A stretch of DNA of 64,000 bases, from assembly GCA_028023455.1 (NCBI GenBank), contig JAQFVV010000518.1, forward strand, positions 124,001 through 188,000, given 5' to 3'. The position numbers and the translations under genes are program-made. The stretch comes from Epiperipatus broadwayi. Its lineage: Eukaryota; Onychophora; Udeonychophora; Euonychophora; Peripatidae. Position 1 is the stretch's first letter; each line of letters begins with the position of its first letter. Positions 1 to 12,930 of the stretch are shown here, one piece after another. Under the pieces are notes generated by a model that had not been told where the DNA came from, did no database searches, and saw only the letters and a program-made list of their open reading frames with translations.

Positions 1-702
1 GCATTATTTTCAAGCATTTATAATTTATAAATATACATGTTTCTTATAAGCTTCTGTTTTATTATTTTAATAATCTATTTAGCAACCTTTTAAAAGACTA
101 TATGTGTTTTGATTTTTAAATGTTTATTTACCAAAGATGTTTAATGAATGTCTTTACTTTATTGTTAATGATGACTCCCATAGCAACATTAAGTTATTTA
201 TTACTTCATACCTCTGTTTTATAAATTCAGTAGTAGGATCTTTTCTGCTGACTGTAGAATTTGTAATAAATATCATAACAGAAGTAATTTAAAAAATTTA
301 CAGTTATTTAAACCAATGAAAACTATTTATTCTATGTCAGTGTGTCACTATGGCTAATCTATACAATTATACCTGTGATATGTCATATATATGATATTGG
401 ATTCACACCTCTATTTATTTTATTCTTTATTAAAAATATTCTCATTGTCTTAGCATTCTCTACTCTTGCTTATAATAGACTTATAACTTTAACAATAACA
501 ACATTTTGTTACCTTTCAATTTATCATTCACTTGTTTACAAGATAACGTTACTTTTTCCAGCACTCATAAATATAGTGTAATGGTTAGAATGAGCTGATA
601 ACAGAAAAATCATCACTAGGATGACTTCAAGCCACCACAGTTAATTCAAACCCACATATCATTTCATTTTAATTAGGCTCGGTGATCAGAGAGAAGTAGA
701 GA

Positions 703-798
703 CTCATAGAATTATATTATAAATATATGACTTTCCTGTTGTGAACAAGGCTCATAGAATTAGATTAAAAATATATGACTTCCCTGTGGCAAACAAGG
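703..798. repeat. Tandem duplication, two 48-bp units
   Basis: Units 703-750 and 751-798 both begin CTCATAGAATTA and end AACAAGG, with a handful of substitutions. It is a simple local duplication. Confidence 0.8.
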
Positions 799-1910
799 CA
801 CCCAATGTAAGATATAAACATTTTATTAGTATTAAAGTTACAAACAAATAAACAAAAGAAATGACTCCAGATTAATTAGTTGATAGACTTATAAGATAGT
901 GCAAATTACTTTAATTAATGAGTACACATGTCAAAATTTCAGTGTATAGCAGATAAATAATAAAGAACCTCAGATAATGAACACATTTGATCTTTGGGGC
1001 AGATATCCTTCAAGTAGATGCATGAAAATAAATGAAGCAGGGTACATTTAATTAACTCTATAAAATATGGTTAAAGTAGATAATTGCATAGCTCTCATGA
1101 TCATGACCAAGTAAATGCTGAAATATCAGACTTTAATATACACAAGGGATAAAAAAGGTGGTACTGAGTTGCTAAACTAATAAACAATCAAATAGTGAGA
1201 TAGACTGGAATATGATTACCTCCATGATGTCATGTTCAAGTCTTATAATAATGCAATGACAGGGAATATATTCATTTTTTGTGAAGTTAAATGGATCATG
1301 AAATGAAGGAATGAGCACTTTCATAAAAGCCTTAATACTCTCATTACCAGACAGGAATGATCCACTACACTGGTAACCAAGAGATAATAAGACCTTCAGG
1401 GTCTGAAAAATGAAAGTAATGTTTCTGCATTTGCATGGAACTTATTTAGAATGAATCTGTCAACTTAAATTTTCTGAAACAGTGATATAAGAATGCAAGG
1501 AAATAAACATGAAATTCAAGAACCCAGTAATGCCAAATTTATATAAAATAACAACTATTTGGACTTAAATTTAAATCTATATAAATAAAATGTAAAGGGT
1601 CATGTCATAAGTTTATAATATGTGGACATCTATTATATGAAGCTAAATCAGGGCCTATGCAGTTATGATATATATATAAAACTGTTGATAAAATGTATTC
1701 CCTGCTTAATTAGACATCCACCCCATAGATCTTACATGTATAAGAAATTATTAATATGACAGCTATAATGATAATATATTAAATTGAATTAAAAGTTTTA
1801 GAGAATAAATTATCATATTGTACATTATACATATAAATTTGCCAAACAAAAAAATAAAGTTTTAACTTTTAACTTCGAACATTAAATTTTATTTTAAAAC
1901 TGCTGATTGT

Positions 1911-1967
1911 ATCTATATACTTGTATGCAGCATCTATATACCTGCATGCAGCATCTATATACCTGTC
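1911..1967. repeat. 21-bp tandem repeat, about 2.7 units
   Basis: Units start at 1911, 1932 and 1953 with ATCTATATAC and end ATGCAGC in the two complete units. There is one substitution between complete units (CTTGTATG versus CCTGCATG region). Confidence 0.8.
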
Positions 1968-2069
1968 CCTTCTAAAAGAAAATAAAGTTTGTTTTAAATA
2001 TCAATACTCGATCTTAATTTGTAAATATTTGAGATACAGGCAGTCTTCATATACCTGGAACTTAATTGT

Positions 2070-2531
2070 AAATATAGGAAATTCAAACTCAGACTTTCAA
2101 GCACTCTTCAACTATCCACACTATCTCATATCACTGACACACGTGACCACACACATGAGGGGTCAGAGTGACTTGAGGTCAACATAGGTATGACAATAAT
2201 ATTGGCATCAGTATGGGATTTGGGCTTCAGATTTTCAATGGTATGAATGGTTGAAGAATTGGAGGTTGGAGTATATTGAAGACTGTCCATTAAAGTATGA
2301 AGATTTGCTATCTTAATATAAACTGAGCACTGATTATATATATATATATATATGTGTGTGTGAGAGATGATAATCTGGACAATGTGATGAGTGCTGGTTC
2401 AGCATGAAATATGCAAATTGGTGGTTATTTATCTTTTATACATGTATGTGGTCATGTGTTATTAGTGGTATGAGATAGTGTGGATAGATGAAGGGTGCTT
2501 AAAAGTCTGAGTTCAAATCCCCTATATCGAT
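2070..2531 (+). mobile_element. Foldback SINE-like element with hammerhead relic (copy 1)
   Basis: The segment about 2077-2160 is an imperfect inverted copy of about 2440-2531; both contain the block TATCCACACTATCTCAT or its complement. Between them lies a region that matches, in inverse orientation, the copy at 29960-30200: a start GATTTGCTATC, an internal (AT)n-(TG)n tract, a hammerhead-like core, and then a GTGGTCATGTG block. The right arm ends in GAGTTCAAATCCC, which resembles a pol III B box. About 30-45 bp upstream, GAGATAGTGTGG is A-box-like. I infer a tRNA-related SINE-like family with a second partial inverted copy. No coding capacity is seen. Confidence 0.65.
2372..2425 (+). ncRNA. 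Degenerate hammerhead ribozyme motif
   Basis: The core reads GTGATGA at 2384-2390 (hammerhead consensus CUGANGA, first base changed). Stem II GTGCT/AGCAT flanks a five-base loop (2391-2405) and GAAA follows at 2406-2409. CAA just upstream can pair with TTG at 2418-2420 as stem I. Stem III is not convincing, so this copy is probably inactive. The same layout in better form occurs at 30068-30122 and 51140-51194. Confidence 0.5.
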
Positions 2532-3256
2532 TTTTAATTATTAAATTTGAAAGTTTTATATAAACCATTGTTGTTATGGTAATGGTTAAATAACATTTTG
2601 AAAAAACCGATTTTAAATAGACAGGTTTAAAATCGCAAATAATAAAAAAAAAAATTAGAATCAATGAGGAAGGATTTAAATATCTTGCTTTTATTTAATT
2701 ACTGGACTTTTCTTTAGATAATGTCAAATATTTTAATCATTGAAATTCATAAACAATACGGCTAAAAAATTTAAGAAAAATCAAGTATATATTGCAATAG
2801 TGATTGTCCTTACTATGTACAATTAATTAAGCATGTGTTATAAATGCAATAAGAAAAACATTTTAATAAGATCATAAGAATATTTTATATAGTACTAAAG
2901 GAAACACAGTTTAAAGAACGATTAATAAATAAATTGTGGACACAAAAAAGCAAATTAAAGAGACTTTTATCATTTACTGGCATAGTCCATAGGTTTATGG
3001 ATTAGTTTTCTTAGCTACTGGCTGAGGTAAAATTATATAATGGGATTTTCTGTTGATAATGACAGCATAGCATATCAGTAATTTAGATTGACAATTGTAG
3101 GCATGGACTTTAATGGCATTGCATACTATAGAACTCACCTTTTTGGAGATGGCCAGAGAAATTGTGGCAGTCTACTCACAAGTCATAGAATGATGTAATT
3201 TAACAGCTTTAAAAAACTTTACAAGAAGTTTACAGTAACTAAACTTTTTCTTCTTT

Positions 3257-3261
<5 letters not shown>
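2532..3261. other. AT-rich DNA, nothing recognised
   Basis: Short poly-A runs and chance ORFs only. No repeat partner in the window was noticed. Confidence 0.5.

Positions 3262-3291
<30 letters not shown>
3262..3291. repeat. (TA)n microsatellite
   Basis: About 15 uninterrupted TA dinucleotides. Confidence 0.95.
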
Positions 3292-3292
<1 letters not shown>

Positions 3293-4888
3293 GGTGCATG
3301 TATTATAGATAAAGATCCTGTTGGATGGCACCATTTTCACGATAAAACTATAAAATATGAACATTCATGGGCGGATGATTTTAATAATTTTTCTGTGCTT
3401 TTTTGTAATGCGAAAATAAAAACAAAACAAAATCATCTTTTATAAATATTATTTTTTATTAATGTATACAATTTAAATGATAATAATAAATGTAAAATAA
3501 AATCAACAAATTAAAATTTGATTAGAGTTTTTCTATCATATATTTTTTTAATTGTGTTACGGCTTTTTTTTACCAATTTTCTATCCGATATTTTTTTACT
3601 TGTGTTACAACTTTTTTTGTTGTTGTTTAACTAAAAAAAAATAATCGTAATAAAAGTAAAAGCTGTTACGGTTAGATTTAGGGTTAGTTTTAGGGTTAGT
3701 TTAGGGTTAGATTTAGGGTTAGTTTTAGAGTTAGTTTAGGGTTAGGTTTACAATTAGTTTTAGGGTTAGTATTAGGGTTAGTTTAGAATTAGTGTTCTGT
3801 TTGTTTGTAATGCTAAAATAAAAAAATTCAAAATCGTAAGCGTACTCGGACAGAAGAAAGAAACTCAAGCTTTTTTAAACAACAACAAACACATACAAAT
3901 GTCTTCTTTACTTATTAAACATGTTTATAATATTTGCTTTTTATTAAATTTACAAAAAAAAACTGTATATTTGGACTTTTCTTACTGGATATTTTTTTCG
4001 TACCGCTATTTTTTACTTCAAAAATATATAGATGGTAGAATCTTCTTTGTCTCATGGAATGTTACTAACAGTACATTACTTGACACATTAACTAATTGCA
4101 ACTCAATAAAAATATAGATATTTAACATTTACCCAAATAAAAGTTCAATACAGTACATTGTAAAAAGTCTTATAATTATTGTTTTAAAAAATCTGAACAT
4201 TTCAATAGTTTAAAATAATAAAAAAATCCAATGAAAACAACATTTCAACACAATTCAAATACAAACTCTCTCATCAAGCCAAAATTATTTTATAAACTGT
4301 GCAAATTCGGAAAATGCTCTACTGCGATGCAACATAGCGGCCTGCATTCTGTAGCACAACAAAAAAGGTTGTATTATAGAAAATGCGGGTTCGAATGTGT
4401 CGGCCGCGGAAACACCATTTTTATGTGTTTTAGCACGAAGACCGCACCATAGAATGGCGTCTTTAGCTATAAGATGAGTACCTATATATATAAAACAAAG
4501 GCATCTGGATGTTTCAAATTGATTAATTAATTATAAAACAGAAATTATTTTCTTTACTATCTAAAAAAAATCTTGCTGATTGCAATCTCCATCTAGTTTA
4601 ATTTAAAAAATTTTAATTAAATTCTGAATGTCTTTGATTTTATCTAATCTCCACTATAAATATACATTTCTTGTCACCCTTTCCCCTAAAATAATTACAA
4701 AATTAGAATTTAATTTATATTTATCATCAATTGATTTTAATTAATTATTTACATTTTCTTTGCTAACTTAAATCAAGTACTCAAATTAAATTTTATAATA
4801 TAATTAAATTTCTTTATACATTACTTTTTTAAATGCCTTCGAATTACAACTTTGGCAATAACATATATGCATGAAGCATATATATATA
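3292..4888. other. Unassigned segment with a GC-richer island
   Basis: It contains the telomere-like block listed separately. Around 4290-4460 the sequence is clearly richer in G+C than its surroundings and includes GGTTCGAAT, which resembles a pol III B box, but I could not find a matching A box or a tRNA fold. Two small open stretches (3899-4117 and 4231-4452, plus strand) have no recognisable domain and are treated as chance ORFs. Confidence 0.45.
3666..3793 (+). repeat. Degenerate telomere-like TTAGGG repeat block
   Basis: GGGTTAG recurs at irregular 12-14 bp spacing about seven times, separated by T runs (TTTAGGGTTAGT-type units), with decayed units such as AGAGTTAG and ACAATTAG interspersed. 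It resembles the metazoan telomere motif but is not a pure hexamer array, so it is either an old interstitial telomeric tract or a minisatellite of similar composition. Confidence 0.7.
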
Positions 4889-5968
4889 TGTCATATTATT
4901 ATTACTATTTGCGGGATATTCCGTGTAGTGAAAAAGCTAAATGCTGACGTTTCAGTACAATATCAAGTACCTTCCTCAGAGCGTCCTCTTTCTCAAATCA
5001 TAAGAATGCATGTGAGATTTAAAATCGTTTTTATCATTTTCTTTCTCCTCATATTTAAATTCTATTGGTTGAGAAGTTTTAAAATTTATTTTCTCTTCCA
5101 ATAGTTTCTTCCAAATGTTGTTAATCTTCTTTAACTTACACCTTTCATTTATGCTCTTGAGCCTTTTAAAAATCTCTATAGCTTCTCTTAGCAATCTCTG
5201 GTCATATTGTTCAATTTTTGCTAAAATATTTGTTTTTTCAAAATTGATATCATGATTTGTTAATTTAATATGAGAATAAATAGCTGATGAATTGGATTTT
5301 TCTCTCACTGCCAGAATGTGTTCTTCCTTTCTAATATTTATTCTACGATTAGTCTGTCCTATATATGTATGTGGACAGACCCTACATGGAATTTCATACA
5401 CACCATGACACTCCAAAGCAATTTTATCTTTAGGAAGAGGAAATATTTCACTAATTTTTTTATAAGTAGTAAAAATTGTGTGAATATTATTATTCTTTAA
5501 AATGTTACCAATTCTATCAGTTACTCCTTTAATATATGGCAAAATTGTCTTAATTTTTGATGTATCAAAATCTTTTTTTTTTGATATGTATAAGCCCTAT
5601 TAATAATTTTGTAATTAAAACCATTATGAAGAAGCATTTTATTAGTAGCAAAAAGGTCCCGGTGAAAATGGCTATCATCAGAAAGTCTCTTTGTTCTATC
5701 CAATAATGTCTTTGCCACTGAAAATAGTTGTGCAGGATGGTGATGAGAGGAAAAATGCAGATATCTCCCAGTGTGTGTTGGTTTTTTATATATACCATGG
5801 GATAAAGAACCATCTATCCTTCTTTCAATCAAAACATCTAAAAAAGGTAATTGATTATTATTTTCTATTTCCATGGTAAATTTAATATTGTTGTGAAGAG
5901 AGTTTAAAAAATTAAAAAAGTCATCAAGAGCATGCTTACCATGAGGCCAAATAACAAAGGTATCATCA
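4889..5968 (-). mobile_element. Penelope-like element, 5'-truncated copy (left arm)
   Basis: This minus-strand copy of about 1,080 bp is the mirror image of 5985-7059. It starts inside the reverse transcriptase at the DD catalytic box, runs through the RT C-terminal part and GIY-YIG domain, and ends with a short 3' tail after the stop. The outer end abuts an (AT) stretch at 4879-4888. Truncation at the 5' end and joined partial copies are typical of Penelope-like retroelements. Confidence 0.9.
4943..4982 (-). ncRNA. Hammerhead-like motif at the 3' end of the Penelope copy (left)
   Basis: On the minus strand the order is GCT (4982-4980), CTGAGGA core (4979-4973), stem II from 4972 to 4954 with a bulge and an eight-base loop, GAAA (4953-4950), CGTC, then AGC (4945-4943). 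GCT can pair with AGC as a short stem I. Stem III is only the self-complementary ACGT, so a ribozyme could form only as a dimer. Hammerhead motifs with tiny stem III are known in Penelope-like elements. The ORF stop lies inside the core. Activity is unproven. Confidence 0.5.
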
Positions 5969-6021
5969 TATGGCTGAGGTATGTTGATGATACCTTTGTT
6001 ATTTGGCCTCATGGTAAGCAT
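4976..6021 (-). pseudogene. Penelope-like RT (C-terminal part) + GIY-YIG endonuclease, frameshifted
   Basis: Two overlapping minus-strand frames make up this partial protein. The first (6021-5521) has its genuine part from the DDTFVIWPHG box onwards. It continues through the RT thumb with LPFLDVLIERR and KPTHTGRYLHFSSHHHP, which are characteristic of Penelope-like RT. The second (5542-4976, 188 aa) has C45, G47-V48-Y49, C53, C56, H58, Y60-I61-G62, R67 and R119-E120-A121, matching the zinc-binding and GIY-YIG nuclease of this class. The frames differ by one step, in the region of a ten-base homopolymer at 5573-5582. The first catalytic residues of the RT palm and everything before them are missing, so the copy cannot encode an active enzyme. 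The first few residues read across the palindrome centre and are not real element sequence. The GIY-YIG part is otherwise open. Confidence 0.9.
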
Positions 6022-6971
6022 GCTCTTGATGACTTTTTTAATTTTTTAAACTCTCTTCACAACAATATTAAATTTACCATGAAAATAGAAAATAATAATC
6101 AATTACCTTTTTTAGATGTTTTGATTGAAAGAAGGATAGATGGTTCTTTATCCCATGGTATATATAAAAAACCAACACACACTGGGAGATATCTGCATTT
6201 TTCCTCTCATCACCATCCTGCACAACTATTTTCAGTGGCAAAGACATTATTGGATAGAACAAAGAGACTTTCTGATGATAGCCATTTTCACCGGGACTTT
6301 TTTGCTACTAATAAAATGCTTCTTCATAATGGTTTTAATTACAAAATTATTAATAGGCTTATACATATCAAAAGAAAAAAGATTTTGATACATCAAAAAT
6401 TAAGACAATTTTGCCATATATTAAAGGAGTAACTGATAGAATTGGTAACATTTTAAAGAATAATAATATTCACACAATTTTACTTATAAAAAAATTAGTG
6501 AAATATTTCCTCTTCCTAAAGATAAAATTGCTTTGGAGATGTCATGGTGTATGAAATTCCATGTAGGGTCTGTCCACATACATATATGGACAGACTAATT
6601 AGTAGAATAAATATTAGAAAGGAAGAACACATTCTGGCAGTGAGAGAAAATCCAATTCATCAGCTATTTATTCTCATATTAAATTAACAAATCATGATAT
6701 CAATTTTGAAAAAACAAATATTTTAGCAAAAATTGAACAATATGACCAGAGATTGCTAAGAGAAGCTATAGAGATTTTTAAAAGGCCCAAGAGCATAAAT
6801 GAAAGGTGTGAGTTAAAGAAGATTAACAACATTTGGAAGAAACTATTGGAAGAGAAAATAAATTTTAAAACTTCTCAACCAATAGAATTTAAATATGAGG
6901 AGAAAGAAAATGATAAAAACGATTTTAAATCTCACATGCATTCTTATGATTTGAGAAAGAGGACGCTCTGA
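5971..6971 (+). pseudogene. Penelope-like RT (C-terminal part) + GIY-YIG endonuclease, multiply broken
   Basis: The frame opens with WLRYVDDTFVIW, the RT catalytic box; this copy keeps the tryptophan-leucine-arginine-tyrosine start that the left arm has lost. The RT thumb follows (LPFLDVLIERR, THTGRYLHFSS) to a stop at 6432. As in the left arm, the correct frame downstream is offset near the A-rich stretch at 6370-6385. Between 6480 and 6660 at least three short deletions relative to the left arm remove or shift the GIY-YIG core. A frame for the last 72 residues reopens at 6753 and ends at the TGA at 6969-6971, which lies inside the hammerhead-like motif. This is a non-functional remnant. Confidence 0.88.
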
Positions 6972-7059
6972 GGAAGGTACTTGATATTGTACTGAAACGT
7001 CAGCATTTAGCTTTTTCACTACACGGAATATCCCGCAAATAGTAATAATAATATGACAT
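5985..7059 (+). mobile_element. Penelope-like element, 5'-truncated copy (right arm)
   Basis: This plus-strand copy of about 1,075 bp is the inverted partner of 4889-5968, with a spacer of about 16 bp (5969-5984) at the axis. The arms agree almost base for base in the RT part but diverge by several small deletions between 6460 and 6720. The outer end lies about 30 bp before an (AT)n tract at 7090-7106. Confidence 0.9.
6965..7004 (+). ncRNA. Hammerhead-like motif at the 3' end of the Penelope copy (right)
   Basis: GCT 6965-6967, core CTGAGGA 6968-6974, stem II 6975-6980 with 6989-6993 (one bulged G, eight-base loop), GAAA 6994-6997, CGTC 6998-7001 with the expected cleavage site after C7001, then AGC 7002-7004 pairing with GCT. 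It is identical to the left-arm motif. Stem III would need pairing of ACGT with another copy. Confidence 0.5.
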
Positions 7060-7089
7060 CTTTTATCCGTGAAAACATTAAAATTAACA

Positions 7090-7106
7090 TATATATATAT
7101 ATATAC
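7090..7106. repeat. (AT)n microsatellite beside the Penelope palindrome
   Basis: About eight TA units directly outside the right arm. The left arm is likewise bordered by TATATATA at 4879-4888. Confidence 0.85.
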
Positions 7107-8361
7107 TAGTCATAGATGTGACCACTTCAATAATATGAAATACGAACTTTAAAAAAACAACATCTTCAATATTTGGATAATGTTATTTTTTTTCTGCAGT
7201 CAAAAATGTAATTTGCAATATAAACTTAAAAAACTATTTTCAAAATGCATTCAACTTGCTACAGTTGGAAATGTATTATAACAGTAGCCACATGTCTGGA
7301 AGTAATATCATCAAAATAAGAAACTATAATTATATATTTTTATAGAATTCTACTTTTGAACTCCTCTGACAATATTACTCATCTTGAATGGTTTTCAATC
7401 TTCATCAATAGTGCTTTTTGAAGAATACTTTGAATACATAGCACTATTTTTATTTACTTAATAATACATGATTTGACCTTCAAGCACTTGGATGCTGTGG
7501 TAAGGAAAACATAGAATTTACCTGTTTTAAATTAAGCTTAGCACTTTTGAGACCTTTTTATGGTCTTATATTCTAATCTTATCTTAATAATGTCTAAGCA
7601 CTTGAAATTCAAATTACATTTGTATAAAACAAATTTCTACTTCAGATAGTTAATAATGCATGATGATTTTTTAGAAACAACTTAGAATATTTTAGATTTA
7701 AAGATATAAGACAACTTCTCAATTTTTTTATATACATTATAATTTTATAGGACTAATAGTCAAGCACAATGGAAGACATTCACTTTTCTTTACTAAATTG
7801 AACACTGCATAGTTATCTTCCACATATTTCTTTGCTGAGTTTGAGCTTTAGTTTATTTAGAACTACTTTATTGTTCAAAAAGTTTAAGATATCTCTGAAG
7901 TGTGAATTTTACAGATAAATCTAATATTATAAATTCCAGTTTTGCACTGTTGTAGAATATAATTAAATACATTTTGTCTTTACTTATTTCTTTATGTGCT
8001 CGAGAAATTTACAGAGTGATGGGAGCAGATAATTTTGATAATAAAGATTTCTGAATTGATTTTAATTGATGAAAGCTAATGATTCCAATTTGGTCCCGTG
8101 AATTAATATATGTCCAGTGTGTTAATTGAATGCCCTATGTAAAATGATGTTTATGTTAAAAATAAATAATTTATAGCATTTAACTATTTTCTTAATTTAA
8201 TAACAAATAATTACTAAGCTAATCCTATTAATTGAAATGGCACATATATATATATTGTACCTAACTGAAGTTTCACTTAGTTCCAAAAGGAGCCAAAGGT
8301 TATCTTAGCTTAACCTTTTGGTTTGAAATTGTCTAATTTTTAAAAAAAATAATGATTATAA
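7107..8361. other. AT-rich DNA, nothing recognised
   Basis: No domain-bearing ORF and no repeat partner noticed on either strand. Confidence 0.5.
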
Positions 8362-8369
8362 AAATGAAA

Positions 8370-8553
8370 GGTACTTGGGTATTTTTCCTGCAACCAAGAA
8401 AAGATAGGAGGACTTTTCACATTCATATCAATACACTGCTAACTTTTTAATGTTATGATTTTGGCAACATCAAACATTACAAAGTTAGCAATGCTTTGAT
8501 AGGAATGTGAAAAGTCCTCCTTTTTTTCCTTGGTTGCAGGAATAATACCCAAT
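8370..8553. repeat. Subterminal hairpin in the left end of the TIR element
   Basis: The left terminus is followed within 180 bp by an inverted copy of itself: AGGAGGACTTTTCACATTC at 8409-8427 and GAATGTGAAAAGTCCTCC at 8503-8520, then GGTTGCAGGAATAATACCC. The arms are about 75 bp. The left end could therefore be a MITE on its own, or a rearranged end. Confidence 0.85.
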
Positions 8554-10549
8554 AGTTTTAGAAAAATACACAAAAATTAATTTTATAGGAAATATACATG
8601 CAATGTAGATGGACACAAACAATCAAATTTGACGGATGCAAAGAACCAAATTTTGTAATTTTCTTCCATCAGTTTAAAAAAAATTGTAGTAATGAAGGCA
8701 TATCGATCCATTTTTCTGTGCGAAATTAATACAACACAAATATATCTTTTTAAAAGTAAAAAAAAAAAAAAAATCCTTGAAAGAAACATAAACAGACGAT
8801 GCTTGAACGCTAAATTTAATTGAATGATTTTAAACCAAGAAAAATACCGAAATTTGTACAAATAGTTTTTAAAATCACATTGCAAAACATTCAACAAGAG
8901 GCTACTTACTGTCTGAAATAGAATACAGTATTGTAGTTTCCAGGAATTCTTACATACAAAATGCGATTATCAGACCCCTCCCCACCATTCCTACTTCTTA
9001 CCCCAAAATGTTTGTAGAGCACGTGATTGCGCAGTACATGCTAAAAAATGGAATCTTACCAAGCTATGTAAACCAACTGCAATTTATTTTTTGAAACGAA
9101 TGTTGTCCAAAAAATAATAACAAAGTCAACATATTTATTCAATTAGTAAATGCAAAAAAAAAAACAAACAGTAAATTCCTGCAGCTCTTTTAGTAAAAAA
9201 GTCAATGTATTAATTGAATACGAAAAATAGAATAAGAACTCTAAATTCCAACACTACAATCGTTAGTTTTTCGACTGGATAAATAACTGAAAATTGCAGC
9301 AGTTGGTGAGTTGTTTTATAAACAGAATTAAAAATTTTTTTGATCTCAAAGCAAGTAAAAGAAAACCACAGTAATACCAAAGTCTACATATTAATTCAAT
9401 TAGTAATTAGAAAAATGGGTAATTGTAAATAGCAACACTTTGAGTATATGCTTTTTAGACTGGAAATTGTAAAAACAGCAGCACTTTGAGCAAATCAAAA
9501 AGAAACAACATCATAATAATAATCTAGTCACAGCAGTAAATATAAAGTGAACTTATTAATTCCATTAGTAATACGAGAAATAACTGTAAATTGTAACACT
9601 CTGATCAGATAGTTGTTAGACTGGTGAAATAACTATAAATTAAAGCACTTTGAGCCGATTAAAGGAAACAATAGTATTAATAAAGTCAACGTTTTAATTC
9701 AGTTACTAAATAAAAAAATAAGTATTAATTTCAGCACTTGGATCAGATGGTTTTTAGACAGGAGGAAAAACGTTCCTTATGTCATTCAACGTGGAAAAAG
9801 TGTCATCATGTCTGTGTAAGCAGGAGTAAAAATGTTTTTTATATGAAAGCAAATAAAAGGAAAAAAATATATAAATAACAAACTCAACACTTTACTTTTA
9901 ATTCGTAATTTAAAAAAAAACAATCAGGGAGATTGCATTAATATGATCAGATGGTTTTCAGACTTGGGAAATAATTATAAGTTGCACCATTTTGAACAGA
10001 TAAAAGGAAGCAACAACAATATTAACAATGTTAACATATTAATTTAATTCTTAAATAAAGAAATATCTGTCAACGAATTATTTCAATTAGTACATCCAAA
10101 AATTACTTTAAAGTGTAGTACTTTTAGCAGATAAAAAAAAACAACGGAGTATTAACAAAATCAACATTTTAATTCAGTTACTAAATCAAAAAATAAGTGT
10201 TATTTTCAGTACTTTTATCAGATTGAATAAAAACTCAGAAGATGAAATTAAAAATGATCAAACAAAATTACAATAACAACAAGGAGCAACTTTAAAATGT
10301 AAAAAACAAAATTTTCAATCAGCAAATACAATAATTTCCAAAAAAAAAAAAGACACTAAGAAATTTTGAGACATAAGAAATTGTGTTTAGTTGACACATT
10401 TTAAAACACATTTTGTACACGTTCAAAAACACGTTTTTCGAGATGAACAAAGTGCGTATTTATTTCATGTTCGCAAGATTACACTTTTTATCACGTATGT
10501 GAACAGTCATCCTATCTATCCTAGGTTGCAGGAATAATACCCAAGTACC
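8370..10549. mobile_element. Non-autonomous DNA transposon with 8-bp target duplication
   Basis: The ends are inverted repeats: GGTACTTGGGTATT at 8370 and its complement at the right end 10549. They match over 26 bp with one mismatch and more loosely over about 60 bp. Directly outside is a perfect 8-bp duplication AAATGAAA (8362-8369 and 10550-10557). The 2,180-bp body has no transposase-like ORF; a 104-residue minus-strand ORF at 8583-8897 has no recognisable domain. Roughly 9240-10230 consists of diverged recurring blocks (CACTTTGA.CAGAT, TTTTTAGACTGG, AAAGTCAAC). An 8-bp duplication fits hAT, P, Merlin or Mutator-like elements; the terminal bases do not let me choose. Confidence 0.85.
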
Positions 10550-10557
10550 AAATGAAA

Positions 10558-12930
<2,373 letters not shown>

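Larger units (their letters stand above)
1..2040. other. AT-rich DNA without a supported gene
   Basis: Both strands carry dense stops and only short chance ORFs (the longest, at 342-581, is hydrophobic AT-rich translation with no domain). Apart from the two small tandem repeats listed separately I see no structured feature. Confidence 0.6.

Noticed and set aside
4231-4452. Cysteine-containing 73-codon frame in a GC-richer island
   Set aside because: No recognisable zinc-finger spacing or homologue; left as an unassigned island.
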